Origin: Aselliscus stoliczkanus
Lineage: Eukaryota > Chordata > Mammalia > Chiroptera > Hipposideridae
Assembly: GCA_033961575.1 (NCBI GenBank)
Contig: CM066739.1
Span: 69,812,559 to 69,876,558, forward strand
Direction of reading: 5' to 3'
Length of the DNA: 64,000 nt
In this document: piece after piece, positions 56,104 through 64,000 of the stretch
How positions within the stretch are numbered: position 1 is the first letter of the stretch
Layout: every line of letters starts with the position of its first letter
Notes under the pieces: generated by a model
What the model was told of the DNA's origin: nothing
Database searches by the model: none
What the model saw: the letters and a program-made list of their open reading frames with translations, nothing else
Translations under genes and position numbers: made by a program

Positions 56104-56165
56104 TTTATCATTATCTCTATTGGCTTGTGAAGAAGTTGAAGCTCAAACAGGTGAAGCAAGTATTT
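55905..56165 (+). repeat. MIR/L2-like relic split by a (TTTC)n run
   Basis: ATTTATTAAGGGCCTAGTCT, then ATGCCAAGCACTAAGTTCTG, precedes the microsatellite. GAAGAAGTTGAAGCTCAAAC, then AGGTGAAGCAAG, follows it. The two parts are the expected left and right pieces of a MIR/L2 core, so the tract expanded inside the relic. Confidence 0.6.
55977..56107. repeat. (TTTC)n microsatellite
   Basis: TTTTC/TTTTTC units grade into about 20 clean TTTC (CTTT) units. It gives a spurious Lys/Glu/Arg repeat open frame on the minus strand. Confidence 0.97.
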
Positions 56166-57204
56166 TAAGGTTGAGAAGAGGAATAGCAGAGCTGGAGCCG
56201 TGATCTGCCATTTTGCTCTTGAGAGCAACATTGAGCTCCCCACTGGTCTTGGCTTTGCTCAGCGGTCCTTTGGCCTGAGTTCTTTGATACCCACTCTCTG
56301 CTACAGAGCCATGCTCAAGTGCCCTGTGGATTCAGGAATCCCTGGACCGCTGTTGCCTCTCCCACAGTCTTTTATTGTATTTTACTTTGTCCAGGATGGG
56401 AGTGGGAGGGGATTCCTCACCAGGTTTCTCTCATAGACACTCCCTCTGTCCTCAATGCTGCCAGAACACCTCACAGAATCTCCTCCATGGAGTTTTGGAA
56501 AAAGGAAAAGAAATACACAGAAAGCCATGCCACAAACCTCCCCTGAAGCAAAGAAACCCAGAGCCAGGTCCTTATTCAATTTTTTTTTTTTTTAAAGAAA
56601 CAGAGAAACACAAAGAGGAGGGAAGAATCTAAATTATAATGGCAAAAGTTTATACTGCCGGCCAGACATAGTGCAGTGTCCTGTTCAGATCTGCTTTTCA
56701 AGACAGTTGCTTGAGCTACTAGAGATTAGGGTGGAGCGAAACATAATATGAGAGCTACGTGAAGGCAGATAAGTGACAACTGGTTATAACAAGTAGTGGC
56801 AGTGGGGACAGAGAAATAGCAAACATACTCAAAAGGTAAAATCCAGACATAATTATGGGCTAGTGGGAATCAGAAAAGAAGGTGTCATCAGTACTCTTGC
56901 TTTACATATGTGTTTATATCTTGAATCCTCACAGAAACCCTGGGATATACACACTATTAAAGTAACTACAAAATATAAAAAGTGTATGAGTTGTATTCTA
57001 ATAAAATTATTTGGGCTCATTAGTGCTTGACCAAAGCCTTTTCCCAGATAAGCCACCAACAAAAAAACAATATTTTTTGTTCTTTGTTAAATAACAACAA
57101 ATCCAGACTTAGTAAAGAAAGACTTGATTTGAAAAGGCTTACTTGCAGGGGGAAGTGGGAGAGGGACTATTACAGTGAGGAGAGAGTCGTGACTGTAAGA
57201 TCTA

Positions 57205-57280
57205 CAACAGTCTCAGGAATTTAGGCAAAAACGAATTCTCTTCAACAGTCTCAGGAATTTAGGCAAAAACGAATTCTCTT
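57205..57280. repeat. Exact 38-bp tandem duplication
   Basis: The 38 bases at 57205-57242 (beginning CAACAGTCTCAGGAATTTAG) are repeated without a single mismatch at 57243-57280. The absence of mismatches suggests a recent event or an assembly artefact. Confidence 0.97.
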
Positions 57281-58024
57281 CTGTAGAGAGTCCAAAACAG
57301 GGCTGGAAAGGACCACGTGTGGCAAAGTGGGATTAAAAGTGGTGTGATCATCAGACAGCAGACTAGAGACTGTTTTACCTTGAGTCCGGCTTATTCTCAG
57401 GCGGGGGCTTGCATGCTGGGCTGAGTGAAGGGCAAGGTTCACGCATCTGGGGAAGGAGAGAAACACAACATCAAAGTTTGGCTAACAAACATTTTGTTCT
57501 GATTGACTAACGGATAGAAGTAGTTCGGCTAATTATTTATTATAATGGGAATTTGAAGGAACTGTGTCCGGCCTTGTCGTAGGTAAAAAACCATGGGGAT
57601 ATCCATGAGTCTGATCTAAGCCATATGAGAAATGGCGGGTTTTTATCAGTCAGCCATTTTCCAGAACACAAAAGGTATGGGGATTTCTTAACCTTCACTG
57701 ATTTCCAGGATCAGTTAAAATTCAACATTGTCATGTTTTATCATGTTTAGTGTTGACACGTCTAAGCAGTTAGCTGATGTGTGAAGACAAGGGTTAATAC
57801 CCCTGTCAAGTATATCTATTAGTCACAGGCTTTGAACTGCCAGCATTTAATGGTTATCCCACTAGGTTAGGACATCTGACTTTGTCTCCCCAGGCATCCT
57901 CTTTTAAATGCAAATATTCTTGGAAAACTGTTGAACTGAAAACTGTTGATAGTCTTTAATGGGATGCCAGAAAAGAAAGAAGCTCATATTTTCACAGCAT
58001 CCACTTGGAGCTAAGCACATTCAT

Positions 58025-58480
58025 TGTATTCATTCATGGGCTCATCCATGCAAAAATATTTAACGAACCTCTACCACGTGCCAGGTGCTCCCCACTCCAT
58101 GGGGATTCAGCCATGAAAAACAACACCAAAACATCCTACTCCCTTGGAGCTTTCAGCTAGTAGGAGACCAAGTCAAGAAAGTACATAAATATTTAAATTA
58201 TATCATTTGTTTTCTGATGAGAGTTCTGAAGAAAATGAAATTAGGCTAAAGAAGTAGGCAGTGATGAGTGAATAATCCCTATATTATTTAGGAAAGTTCA
58301 AGGAGGTCACTCTGAGGAGAAAGTTTAAGAGACCTGAATGATGAGGAAGAAGGAGCCGTGCAAAGATTTGGGGAGGAATATTCCTAGCGAAGTCATCAGC
58401 ATGTGTAAAGACCCTGAGCACCAATGAGCTGAGAATTTGGGAAACAGCAGGAAGACCACTGGGGCAGAGCAAGATAGGGA
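58025..58480 (+). repeat. L2 LINE 3' relic
   Basis: CTACCACGTGCCAGGTGCTC, GGGGATTCAGCCATGAAAAA, CTTGGAGCTTTCAGCTAGTA, GCCGTGCAAAGATTTGGGG and AAGACCACTGGGGCAGAGC follow the L2 3' order over about 450 bp. Confidence 0.75.
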
Positions 58481-58514
58481 AATAGGGAAAGAGCAGTGGT
58501 TAGAAGTAAACAAG

Positions 58515-58517
<3 letters not shown>

Positions 58518-58549
<32 letters not shown>
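58518..58549. repeat. (GT)n microsatellite
   Basis: About 16 GT units. Confidence 0.95.
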
Positions 58550-58551
<2 letters not shown>

Positions 58552-60009
58552 TTCTGCCTTAAGTCTTTTAATCTTCACAATTACCCACTTTCTGTGGGGG
58601 TGGGGGGACTGAGATTCAGAAAGGTTTAGTGCATTTCCTAGGGTCACATAGCTAATAAGGCAGAACTGTGATCTGATTGGTCAGTCTATCATCACCAATT
58701 AGAAGGAACAAGAAAAGGCAGGTAAAACCCACTTACAAGCAAGTCCAGCAACTTTACAGCCTTGCCCAAAGCTGACTAGAAATTCTCAGTCCTGTCATTC
58801 TCAGAGTAATCAACATACATTGTAATTTAACTACAACTTGGGTTTTTGGACTCCATTTTTCAGACTCTACGTTCAATTTTCAGAAGCAGTCCTTAAAAAT
58901 GTATAGAACTCATAAACCCTTCGTGCTCCTGGCAGGGTTCAGTTCCCAGCTATTGTGAACTTCCTCAGGCGAGCTTGAGGCACAGTTGTGACATGAAGAA
59001 CCTATCCCCTTTTTTGAGAAGTTCTTCACATCCCTAGCAGGCTTGATCCTTCCTCTCTGGGTATCCAAACCTCCAAACCTCATATGTCAATTCTGTAATC
59101 AATTACAACAGGGGTTTGTTCACACCCACTTGTCAACTAAAGTGTCAGCCAGCTTGTGTGAGAAAATTTAAGAAGTACCAAACTTGCATTTACCTTTTAG
59201 AAGGCGAGACAGAAAGACAGAAAACCCAAAATTATGTTTCACTATCCTATCTGTAAAATAAAAGGTCTTTATTATTAACTGTGATCCGAACGATTTCTTC
59301 ACCAAAAAGACTTAGATAGAAATTTTGTTGTTAGCCACCACTCTGTCAGTCTCATTTCCCACTCCTCACACCTCTGTGCAGTCCTACTTCACCACTTCAG
59401 CTCTGTGTGACCTTGGGTAAGTCAGTGGATGTGTTAGTCCAGGTCCTATGAGAAGCAGATGCTAACACGAGATTGTATTAGGGAAACATCTGTGAGAGAA
59501 AATGGGGGAAATGGGGAAGGCTGGAAGAGCCATCAGACCGCAATGCAAATCTGAACCTTAGTAAAGAATAGAAGGAGGGAAAGAATGAAGGCAGACTAGA
59601 GAAGGTTCAGCAAGCCCATGACAAACAGGGAATATAACTAAAACAGGCATCATAGACTCAAAGTTAAGGATTATCATAGTTAGAGTAGGTGATTCCCACA
59701 GGGTGCTTCTTATGAACAAACCACCCAATTTTATAATGACAAAATACAGGATAAGTATAGATTTGATAACCCTTCAGGTCTTGTGTTTATATATTTAAAC
59801 TACCTGACTGATGAATATTCTCATTTTATTTTTAAAATTCATTATAAAAAAAGAAGTTCAGATTACTGAGTGCTGTATTCTCAAAGCACTAGTGCTAATA
59901 ATAGCACAAATGTTGTAATATTCTTCAGGTTCCTTCTGTTGGAGTGTGTGCCCTCTGGGTGGATATTAATTTGAATAGTCTGAAACAGCTTGTTTTCATG
60001 ATTAAATGA

Positions 60010-60121
60010 TTTTTTTTTTTTGAGGGCAGTGTCACTCATATGGTCTCCTCATATGTGGGACCGAACCGGGGCCGCTGGCTTCCCAAGCCAGCGCTTAACC
60101 ACTGCACCACTTGGCCGGCCC
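60010..60121 (-). mobile_element. tRNA-derived SINE inserted in a MIR
   Basis: A full-length reversed copy flanked by a perfect 14-bp duplication, TCATGATTAAATGA, at 59996-60009 and 60122-60135. The flanks join into a MIR: AAATGAAATCACACATGTAA, then AGCGCTTAGAATAGCACCTG, follows at 60132. The SINE has a small extra segment in its middle (CATATGGTCTCCTCATATG), probably a local duplication of CATATG. Confidence 0.92.
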
Positions 60122-60135
60122 TCATGATTAAATGA

Positions 60136-60210
60136 AATCACACATGTAAAGCGCTTAGAATAGCACCTGACGTATAATAGGTGCTCGATTGCGAAGTAAT
60201 TATTCTGATG
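60136..60210 (+). repeat. MIR 3' fragment
   Basis: ACATGTAAAGCGCTTAGAAT, AGCACCTGACGTATAATAGG and TGCTCGATTGCGAAGTAATT match the MIR 3' end. It is interrupted by the SINE to its left. Confidence 0.75.
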
Positions 60211-60449
60211 ATATGTTTTTCTCTTTTCATCCAACATCCATTTGCTTCCGCTGGTTCCTTTCCTAGGTGTCATTAGGCTCCTTTTCTGCAAGTCCAAACC
60301 CCACAAAGTCCAGCTCAGCACAAATGCTGCCATCTCAAAGAAGCCCTTGCCTATCTTCCTCCCAAGCACCAAGTAGACTCCTGGTATACTGTTTTCTTTC
60401 TCCCTTCTAGTACAGTTTTATGTCTTATATCTTTTATTGAACAGTAAGC

Positions 60450-60545
60450 AGTAAATGCTTTGAAGAGAGGATCTTCATCTTATTTTTTTATTCTCCACAA
60501 TATCTAGCTGAGTGATTTGGGCATAGAAGAAGTTCAATGAATGCT
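60450..60545 (+). repeat. L2-like 3' fragment
   Basis: GCAGTAAATGCTTTGAAGAG, AGGATCTTCATCTTATTTTT and AAGTTCAATGAATGCTTG follow the L2 3' end. Confidence 0.55.
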
Positions 60546-60700
60546 TGTTAATTTATTATAATCAAGAAGTAAAAATGGTGGTTAGGAAACGTGATCAGTA
60601 CATGCAAAGCAAGGCGGAGCAAGTGAGAAGTACAGTGATTGCTTGGGAAGAAGAAAAGGTGCTGTGAAGAGGAGAAAGAAGCTTCTGTGATTTCAGGTAT

Positions 60701-60808
60701 CTTCCTTCCTTCCTTCCTTTCTTCCCTCCCTCCCCCTCATTTCTTCCTTCCTTTTTGCCTCCCTCATCCCTCCTTCCTTCCTTCCTTCCTTCCTTTCTTC
60801 TCTCTGTC
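60701..60808. repeat. (CCTT)n microsatellite
   Basis: Interrupted CCTT/CCTC units over about 108 bp. Confidence 0.93.
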
Positions 60809-61029
60809 CAAAATTGATTGAAGGCCAACTATGCTCAAGGTGCTGGGGAGGAAAAAAGAAAAAGGAATAGTAGCAACTAATTACTGAGTTACATTTTGTG
60901 TGCCAGATACTTTGCATATGTACATTTTTAAAGTGAAATGTAATTGACATATGACATTATATTCATTTCAGGATATGATATAATGACTTGATATTGTATA
61001 TATTGTGAAATGATCACAGTAAGTCCAGT

Positions 61030-61082
61030 TAACATCTGTCACCATATTGACATCCATCACCATATTGACATCCATCACCATA
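61030..61082. repeat. 18-bp tandem repeat, three copies
   Basis: CATCCATCACCATATTGA occurs in tandem, the first unit with CATCTGTC in place of CATCCATC and the last cut short. Minor. Confidence 0.85.
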
Positions 61083-61120
61083 CATAGTTACAATTCTTTT
61101 TTCTTCGAATGAGAACTTTT

Positions 61121-61553
61121 TTTTTTTTTTAAGATTTTATTGGGGAATTGGGAAAGGGGAACAGCGTTGGGGAATTGGGGGAGGGGAACAGACAAGTTGC
61201 TGTCCTTTTTGTTCTTCAGTCTAGTTGCGGAGGACATTGCTTCACTGGCCCATGTTGGTATCATCATTGCGCTCTTCCCAGATGAGACAGATCGGTCGCC
61301 GACCTCTGGATGGTCGCTCACGGCGGCTCTTGGCAGCTCACGCTGGCTGCTGGCCACTCACTGTAGCCTATGGCAGCCCACTGCAGCAGGGGTTGCAGCC
61401 TACACCGTCGCTGGGGCTCGCACAGCCCAGCTCCAGGTGGAGCTGTTGTTAGCTGTAGAGGGCAGTATCACTGGCCCTCATATGTGGGATCCGAACCGGG
61501 GCCGCTGGCATCCCAAAACCAGCTCTTAACCAATGTGCCTCTCAGCCGGCCCT
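61121..61553 (-). mobile_element. Composite SINE, about 430 bp, copy 2
   Basis: The same structure as the element at 16355-16780, reversed: tRNA-like head, GACACTGCCCTC-type block, a unique body and a tail containing the complement of TTGGGGAATTGGGGGAGGGG. It is flanked by the duplication GAATGAGAACTTTT at 61107-61120 and 61554-61567, so the whole composite moved as one unit. The body phrases GGCAGCCCACTGCAGCAGGG and CGCACAGCCCAGCTCCAGGT are identical in both copies. Confidence 0.9.
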
Positions 61554-61567
61554 GAATGAGAACTTTT

Positions 61568-62696
61568 TAAGATCTGCTCTCTTCGCCATATGTTATTCTG
61601 TTACACCCTCATAACAGCATCCCAAGAAGAGTAATTAAGAAAGCTAAAGATTTGAGGTTATGTTAGGTCATTTATCTGTGATGACACTTTTCGTAAGTGA
61701 GAGAGCTGGGACTGATCCTCTGGTTTGTCTGACATGCCCACATGGTGCTCTTCTCATATTGATAGATGCTTAAGTTCCAACTTGCAGACCCCGCCTGCCA
61801 GCAAATCATGCAGCTACTTATAAAAGAAAACTGTCAGTCAAGAATGGAAAAGAAATCACTACGTTTGTTTTAAAATGCTCCACATATTTCTGTTAAATCA
61901 CTTGCTACTTGAAGGATTCTTGCATTTGCCAGAGTAGGAGAGCTCTGCACCTGGTTCCCTTTCTCAGCATTATTCAACAGAAAAAATATATACACACATT
62001 TCAGAACTCTTCGACAAATAAAATATTCAAGGACGATTCTGAAACCCACTGTCTCTTGATATTGTGTCATAAGGAGGAGTATCGGCCCCAGCAGGAGTCT
62101 ACAGGGTATGTAGACTGGGCTTATTTCTCTGTAATATCTTGTAATCTGACAAAGCGGAAATTGGGGAGCCCAGAAAAGATGAAAATCGCTGGGATTTGGG
62201 TGTGTTCAGAAAAACATATTTGTAGCAGAGCAAGACTGTCTCAGTTTATGTCATTGGGTTGGGTCTGACCCGGGACCAACGCCTCTCACTGGCTCACTAA
62301 CGTTTTGGGGTTTCCAATCCCTGAAAGCCTCAGGATCGTGAAATCCTGGTGGAAAAAAGAAGAAAGCTCCCCTGGAGTGTCCCTGTACAAAGAACAAAAG
62401 AGGAGTGTTAAGGAGAGCCAGGAATTCATGTCAGAGGAGACCAGAATATGCCTCAACATTCAGAATATATGACCTCAGTACAATCTTCTTATGAAACAAA
62501 TATTAAGCTACGTGGGGGAAGAAGGGGATGGACTCCAGAAAATAATGGAAAACAAGGTGCGGCACTCTCCTAGAAAGGGACATCATTATCTTTGCTAAGT
62601 AAATGTTACGTGGCTGTTTTCATGCAGCTGAAGGAAATTTTTAGTGAGCAGCAGGACTTTTCCTCATGGGGGAACAAGACCAATTAAAATGTCCCT
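61568..62696. other. Intergenic stretch
   Basis: A 1.1-kb stretch with no recognised repeat, RNA gene or coding segment. Confidence 0.6.
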
Positions 62697-62794
62697 CAGG
62701 GCCGGCCGAGTGGCGCGGTGGCTAAGCTCTGGCCTGAGACGCCAGCGGCCCCGGTTCGGTCCCACATAGGAGGGCCAGTGACACTGCCTTCAAA

Positions 62795-62841
<47 letters not shown>
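62697..62841 (+). mobile_element. tRNA-derived SINE with long (AAAT)n tail
   Basis: A full-length copy beginning GGCCGGCCGAGTGGCGCGGT with an (AAAT)n tail of about 50 bp at 62792-62841. It is flanked by a perfect 12-bp duplication, TAAAATGTCCCT, at 62685-62696 and 62842-62853. The long clean tail suggests a young insertion. Confidence 0.92.
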
Positions 62842-62842
<1 letters not shown>

Positions 62843-63273
62843 AAAATGTCCCTAACTGGCATACCATTCATTGCTCCTTTTTAAGGCTCCTACAACCCTG
62901 TGCGACACCATTCCAAAACCACGACACTTTGGATAAGAGTGGCGTGGGAGAAGGACAACCCAGCGACTGAATGCGGCTCTGACATAAAGCCTGGAGGAAC
63001 GCTGATCTCAGCTCCTCAGTTTCTGCTCGTTAAACGGTGAGAGTAGTTATCTACCTTGAAGGGTTGTTATGCAAAGTAAAGAAAGTAATGGAGGTAAAAT
63101 TATCTGGCACAGTATCAATAACATAATGTCCCCGGGTATCCTCCAAAAGACCCGAACCCTACTCAATACGTAAACGACGTCACCAGCTGTACTTCTTTAC
63201 AGACACCGAAAAGGACTCCCAACCTCCAAGACCAAGGTGCCGGAACGCAAAAACTAAGATGTCTTTGGGGCAT

Positions 63274-63425
63274 TGTGTGCAAACAGGACCATGTGCAAAT
63301 GGACCACGTGCAAAAGGGCCGCGTGCAAACAGGACTGTGTACACAAAAAAGGGACGCGTGCAAAAGGGCTGCGTGCAAACAGGACTGTGTACAAAAAAGG
63401 GCTGTGTGCAAAAGGGCCGAGTCCA
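63274..63425 (+). repeat. 16-bp tandem array upstream of a TATA box
   Basis: About nine degenerate units of the form GTGCAAAAGGGCCGC or GTGCAAACAGGACTGT, some shortened to GTACAAAAAAGGGCTG. A larger unit of about 50 bp occurs twice (63322 and 63372). The position upstream of the TATA box is that of an LTR enhancer block. Confidence 0.9.
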
Positions 63426-63479
63426 ATAGAAGCATTACTACGCATGCCTAGAAGAATTTAATTATTCCATGCCACAGCC

Positions 63480-63487
63480 TATAAATA
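63480..63487 (+). promoter_or_regulatory. TATA box of the LTR-like unit
   Basis: TATAAATA at 63480-63487, with a C/G-rich stretch (CTCCTCCCGGGCCGGG) just downstream. Promoter activity is inferred from position only. Confidence 0.5.
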
Positions 63488-63561
63488 CAGAAGGCTCCTC
63501 CCGGGCCGGGAAAAGGTGTCTTGAGAATATGAGTTCACCCTTCTCCGTTCCTTGACCAAAG

Positions 63562-63567
63562 AATAAA
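63562..63567 (+). promoter_or_regulatory. Poly(A) signal of the LTR-like unit
   Basis: AATAAA about 75 bp after the TATA box and followed by a T/G-rich stretch (CTTTTTGTTGGTGTG), as in retroviral R-U5. Confidence 0.5.
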
Positions 63568-63865
63568 CCTTCTGCTCTGCTTTACAGAACTCCGTCTCTT
63601 TTTGTTGGTGTGAAGGGCACTGGGCAGAAGGACCTTGATTTGGGTCCCTGACCTGGAAGGGCCGGTAATAATAATAGGTGTTTAACAGAACTTGTATATG
63701 GTCATAATCAATAATAAAGTAAAAGCAAATAACTTGTTTTCTTTTTCTATCTGACACCAAATGATGTTTGATGTGTTTTCAACCAAGTGGGGAAATTTTC
63801 CACTTGAAAAATGAAGTGATCAAATTAGGAAGCTGCTTTGGCATCATTCTGACCCAGCTGCTATA

Positions 63866-64000
63866 ATTTGTGTCCCCCCAAATACATATGTTGACATCTT
63901 AATACCCAATATGGTAATATTAGGAGGTGGGGCTGGGGGCTGTTAGGTAATGTGGCTGGAGCCCTCGCTAATGGCATTAGTGTTCTTATAAGAGACACCC
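63866..64000 (+). repeat. Old interspersed repeat, cut by the window edge
   Basis: TTTGTGTCCCCCCAAATACA, CATATGTTGACATCTTAATA, ATTAGGAGGTGGGGCTGGGG and TTAGTGTTCTTATAAGAGAC match a common mammal-wide repeat, seemingly the same family as 50055-50500. The rest lies right of the window. Confidence 0.55.

Larger units (their letters stand above)
56166..59995. other. Intergenic stretch
   Basis: Holds an exact tandem duplication at 57205-57280, a long L2 relic at about 58025-58480 and a (GT)n run at 58518-58549. Near 59434-59520 a phrase starting GTGTTAGTCCAGGTCC may be part of an old repeat. No gene was recognised. Confidence 0.65.
63126..63690 (+). mobile_element. LTR-like unit, probable endogenous retrovirus solo LTR
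   Basis: The order resembles a retroviral LTR: a 5' part, a direct-repeat block (63274-63425), a TATA box, TATAAATA, at 63480-63487, then AATAAA at 63562-63567 about 75 bp later, a GT-rich stretch and TTTGGGTCCCTGACCTGG. The spacing of TATA box and poly(A) signal suits a short R region. No gag, pol or env reading frame lies nearby within the window, so it is a solo LTR or a fragment. The outer limits are uncertain because I could not find a clear pair of target duplications. Confidence 0.6.

Noticed and set aside
55965..56243. Lys/Glu/Arg-rich open frame on the minus strand
   Set aside because: It is the translation of the (TTTC)n microsatellite.
61140..61529. A 129-codon open frame on the plus strand
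   Set aside because: It lies wholly within the antisense of the composite SINE, and the parallel copy at 16377 gives similar spurious frames.
62699..62710. GGCCGGCC octamer, which resembles an engineered FseI restriction site
   Set aside because: It occurs at the head of most SINE copies in the window and belongs to the SINE consensus.
63274..63425. Short direct repeats that might be a CRISPR-like array
   Set aside because: The units are contiguous and degenerate with no unique spacers, and the DNA is mammalian.
42271..64000. Search for PRG4, the next gene in human
   Set aside because: No hemopexin-like or mucin-repeat coding segment is visible on either strand. The expected distance is larger than the remaining window.

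Overview
The window is mammalian nuclear DNA. It carries the 3' end of a large multi-exon gene on the + strand with GT-AG introns, ancient mammal-wide repeats (MIR, L2, Tigger, L1), and thirteen copies of tRNA-derived SINEs. Most SINE copies begin GGCCGGCCGAGTGG and end in the block GACACTGCCCTC plus an A-rich tail. From memory these resemble the SINEs of horseshoe and leaf-nosed bats (Rhin-1-like), and one longer element (35334-35846) resembles the bat VES family. I therefore infer a bat, probably of the Rhinolophus/Hipposideros group. That assignment comes from recall and was not searched.

Region 1 (1-42270) is the 3' part of HMCN1 (hemicentin-1, also called fibulin-6), a giant secreted extracellular-matrix protein. 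I reconstruct 20 coding exons with consistent phases and GT-AG borders, encoding the C-terminal 1108 residues. In order these are six thrombospondin type-1 repeats (one 171-nt exon each), a nidogen G2 domain over four exons, a short 63-nt linker exon, eight calcium-binding EGF modules (one exon each, the sixth with a long Tyr/Ser/Arg-rich tail), and the terminal fibulin-type domain with stop codon at 41186-41188. A 3' UTR of about 1.1 kb ends after an AATAAA at 42247-42252. The reading frame is intact throughout and all module cysteines appear present.

Region 2 (42270-64000) is intergenic. No coding exon, RNA gene or pseudogene could be supported. In human the next gene is PRG4, about 100 kb further on (from memory), so its absence here is expected. 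The DNA holds MIR and L2 relics, microsatellites, a GATA array, SINEs, an exact 38-bp tandem duplication, a short hairpin, and near the right end an LTR-like unit with a 16-bp tandem array upstream of a TATA box and a poly(A) signal.

Interspersed elements of note are a mariner remnant that still encodes the transposase C-terminus (2611-2872) and a smaller mariner MITE with the same termini (11588-11713). That MITE lies inside an L1 3' end pulled apart by microsatellite growth (11478-12463). There are also a Tigger1-type transposon (36640-37130), a 111-bp Tigger-like MITE (26812-26922), and two 430-bp composite SINEs that join a tRNA-like head, a unique body and a VES-like tail. I see no previously undescribed biological system. 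The most useful observations concern HMCN1 (the site equivalent to the human macular-degeneration variant, and a candidate convertase site in the linker) and the composite SINE and LTR structures.
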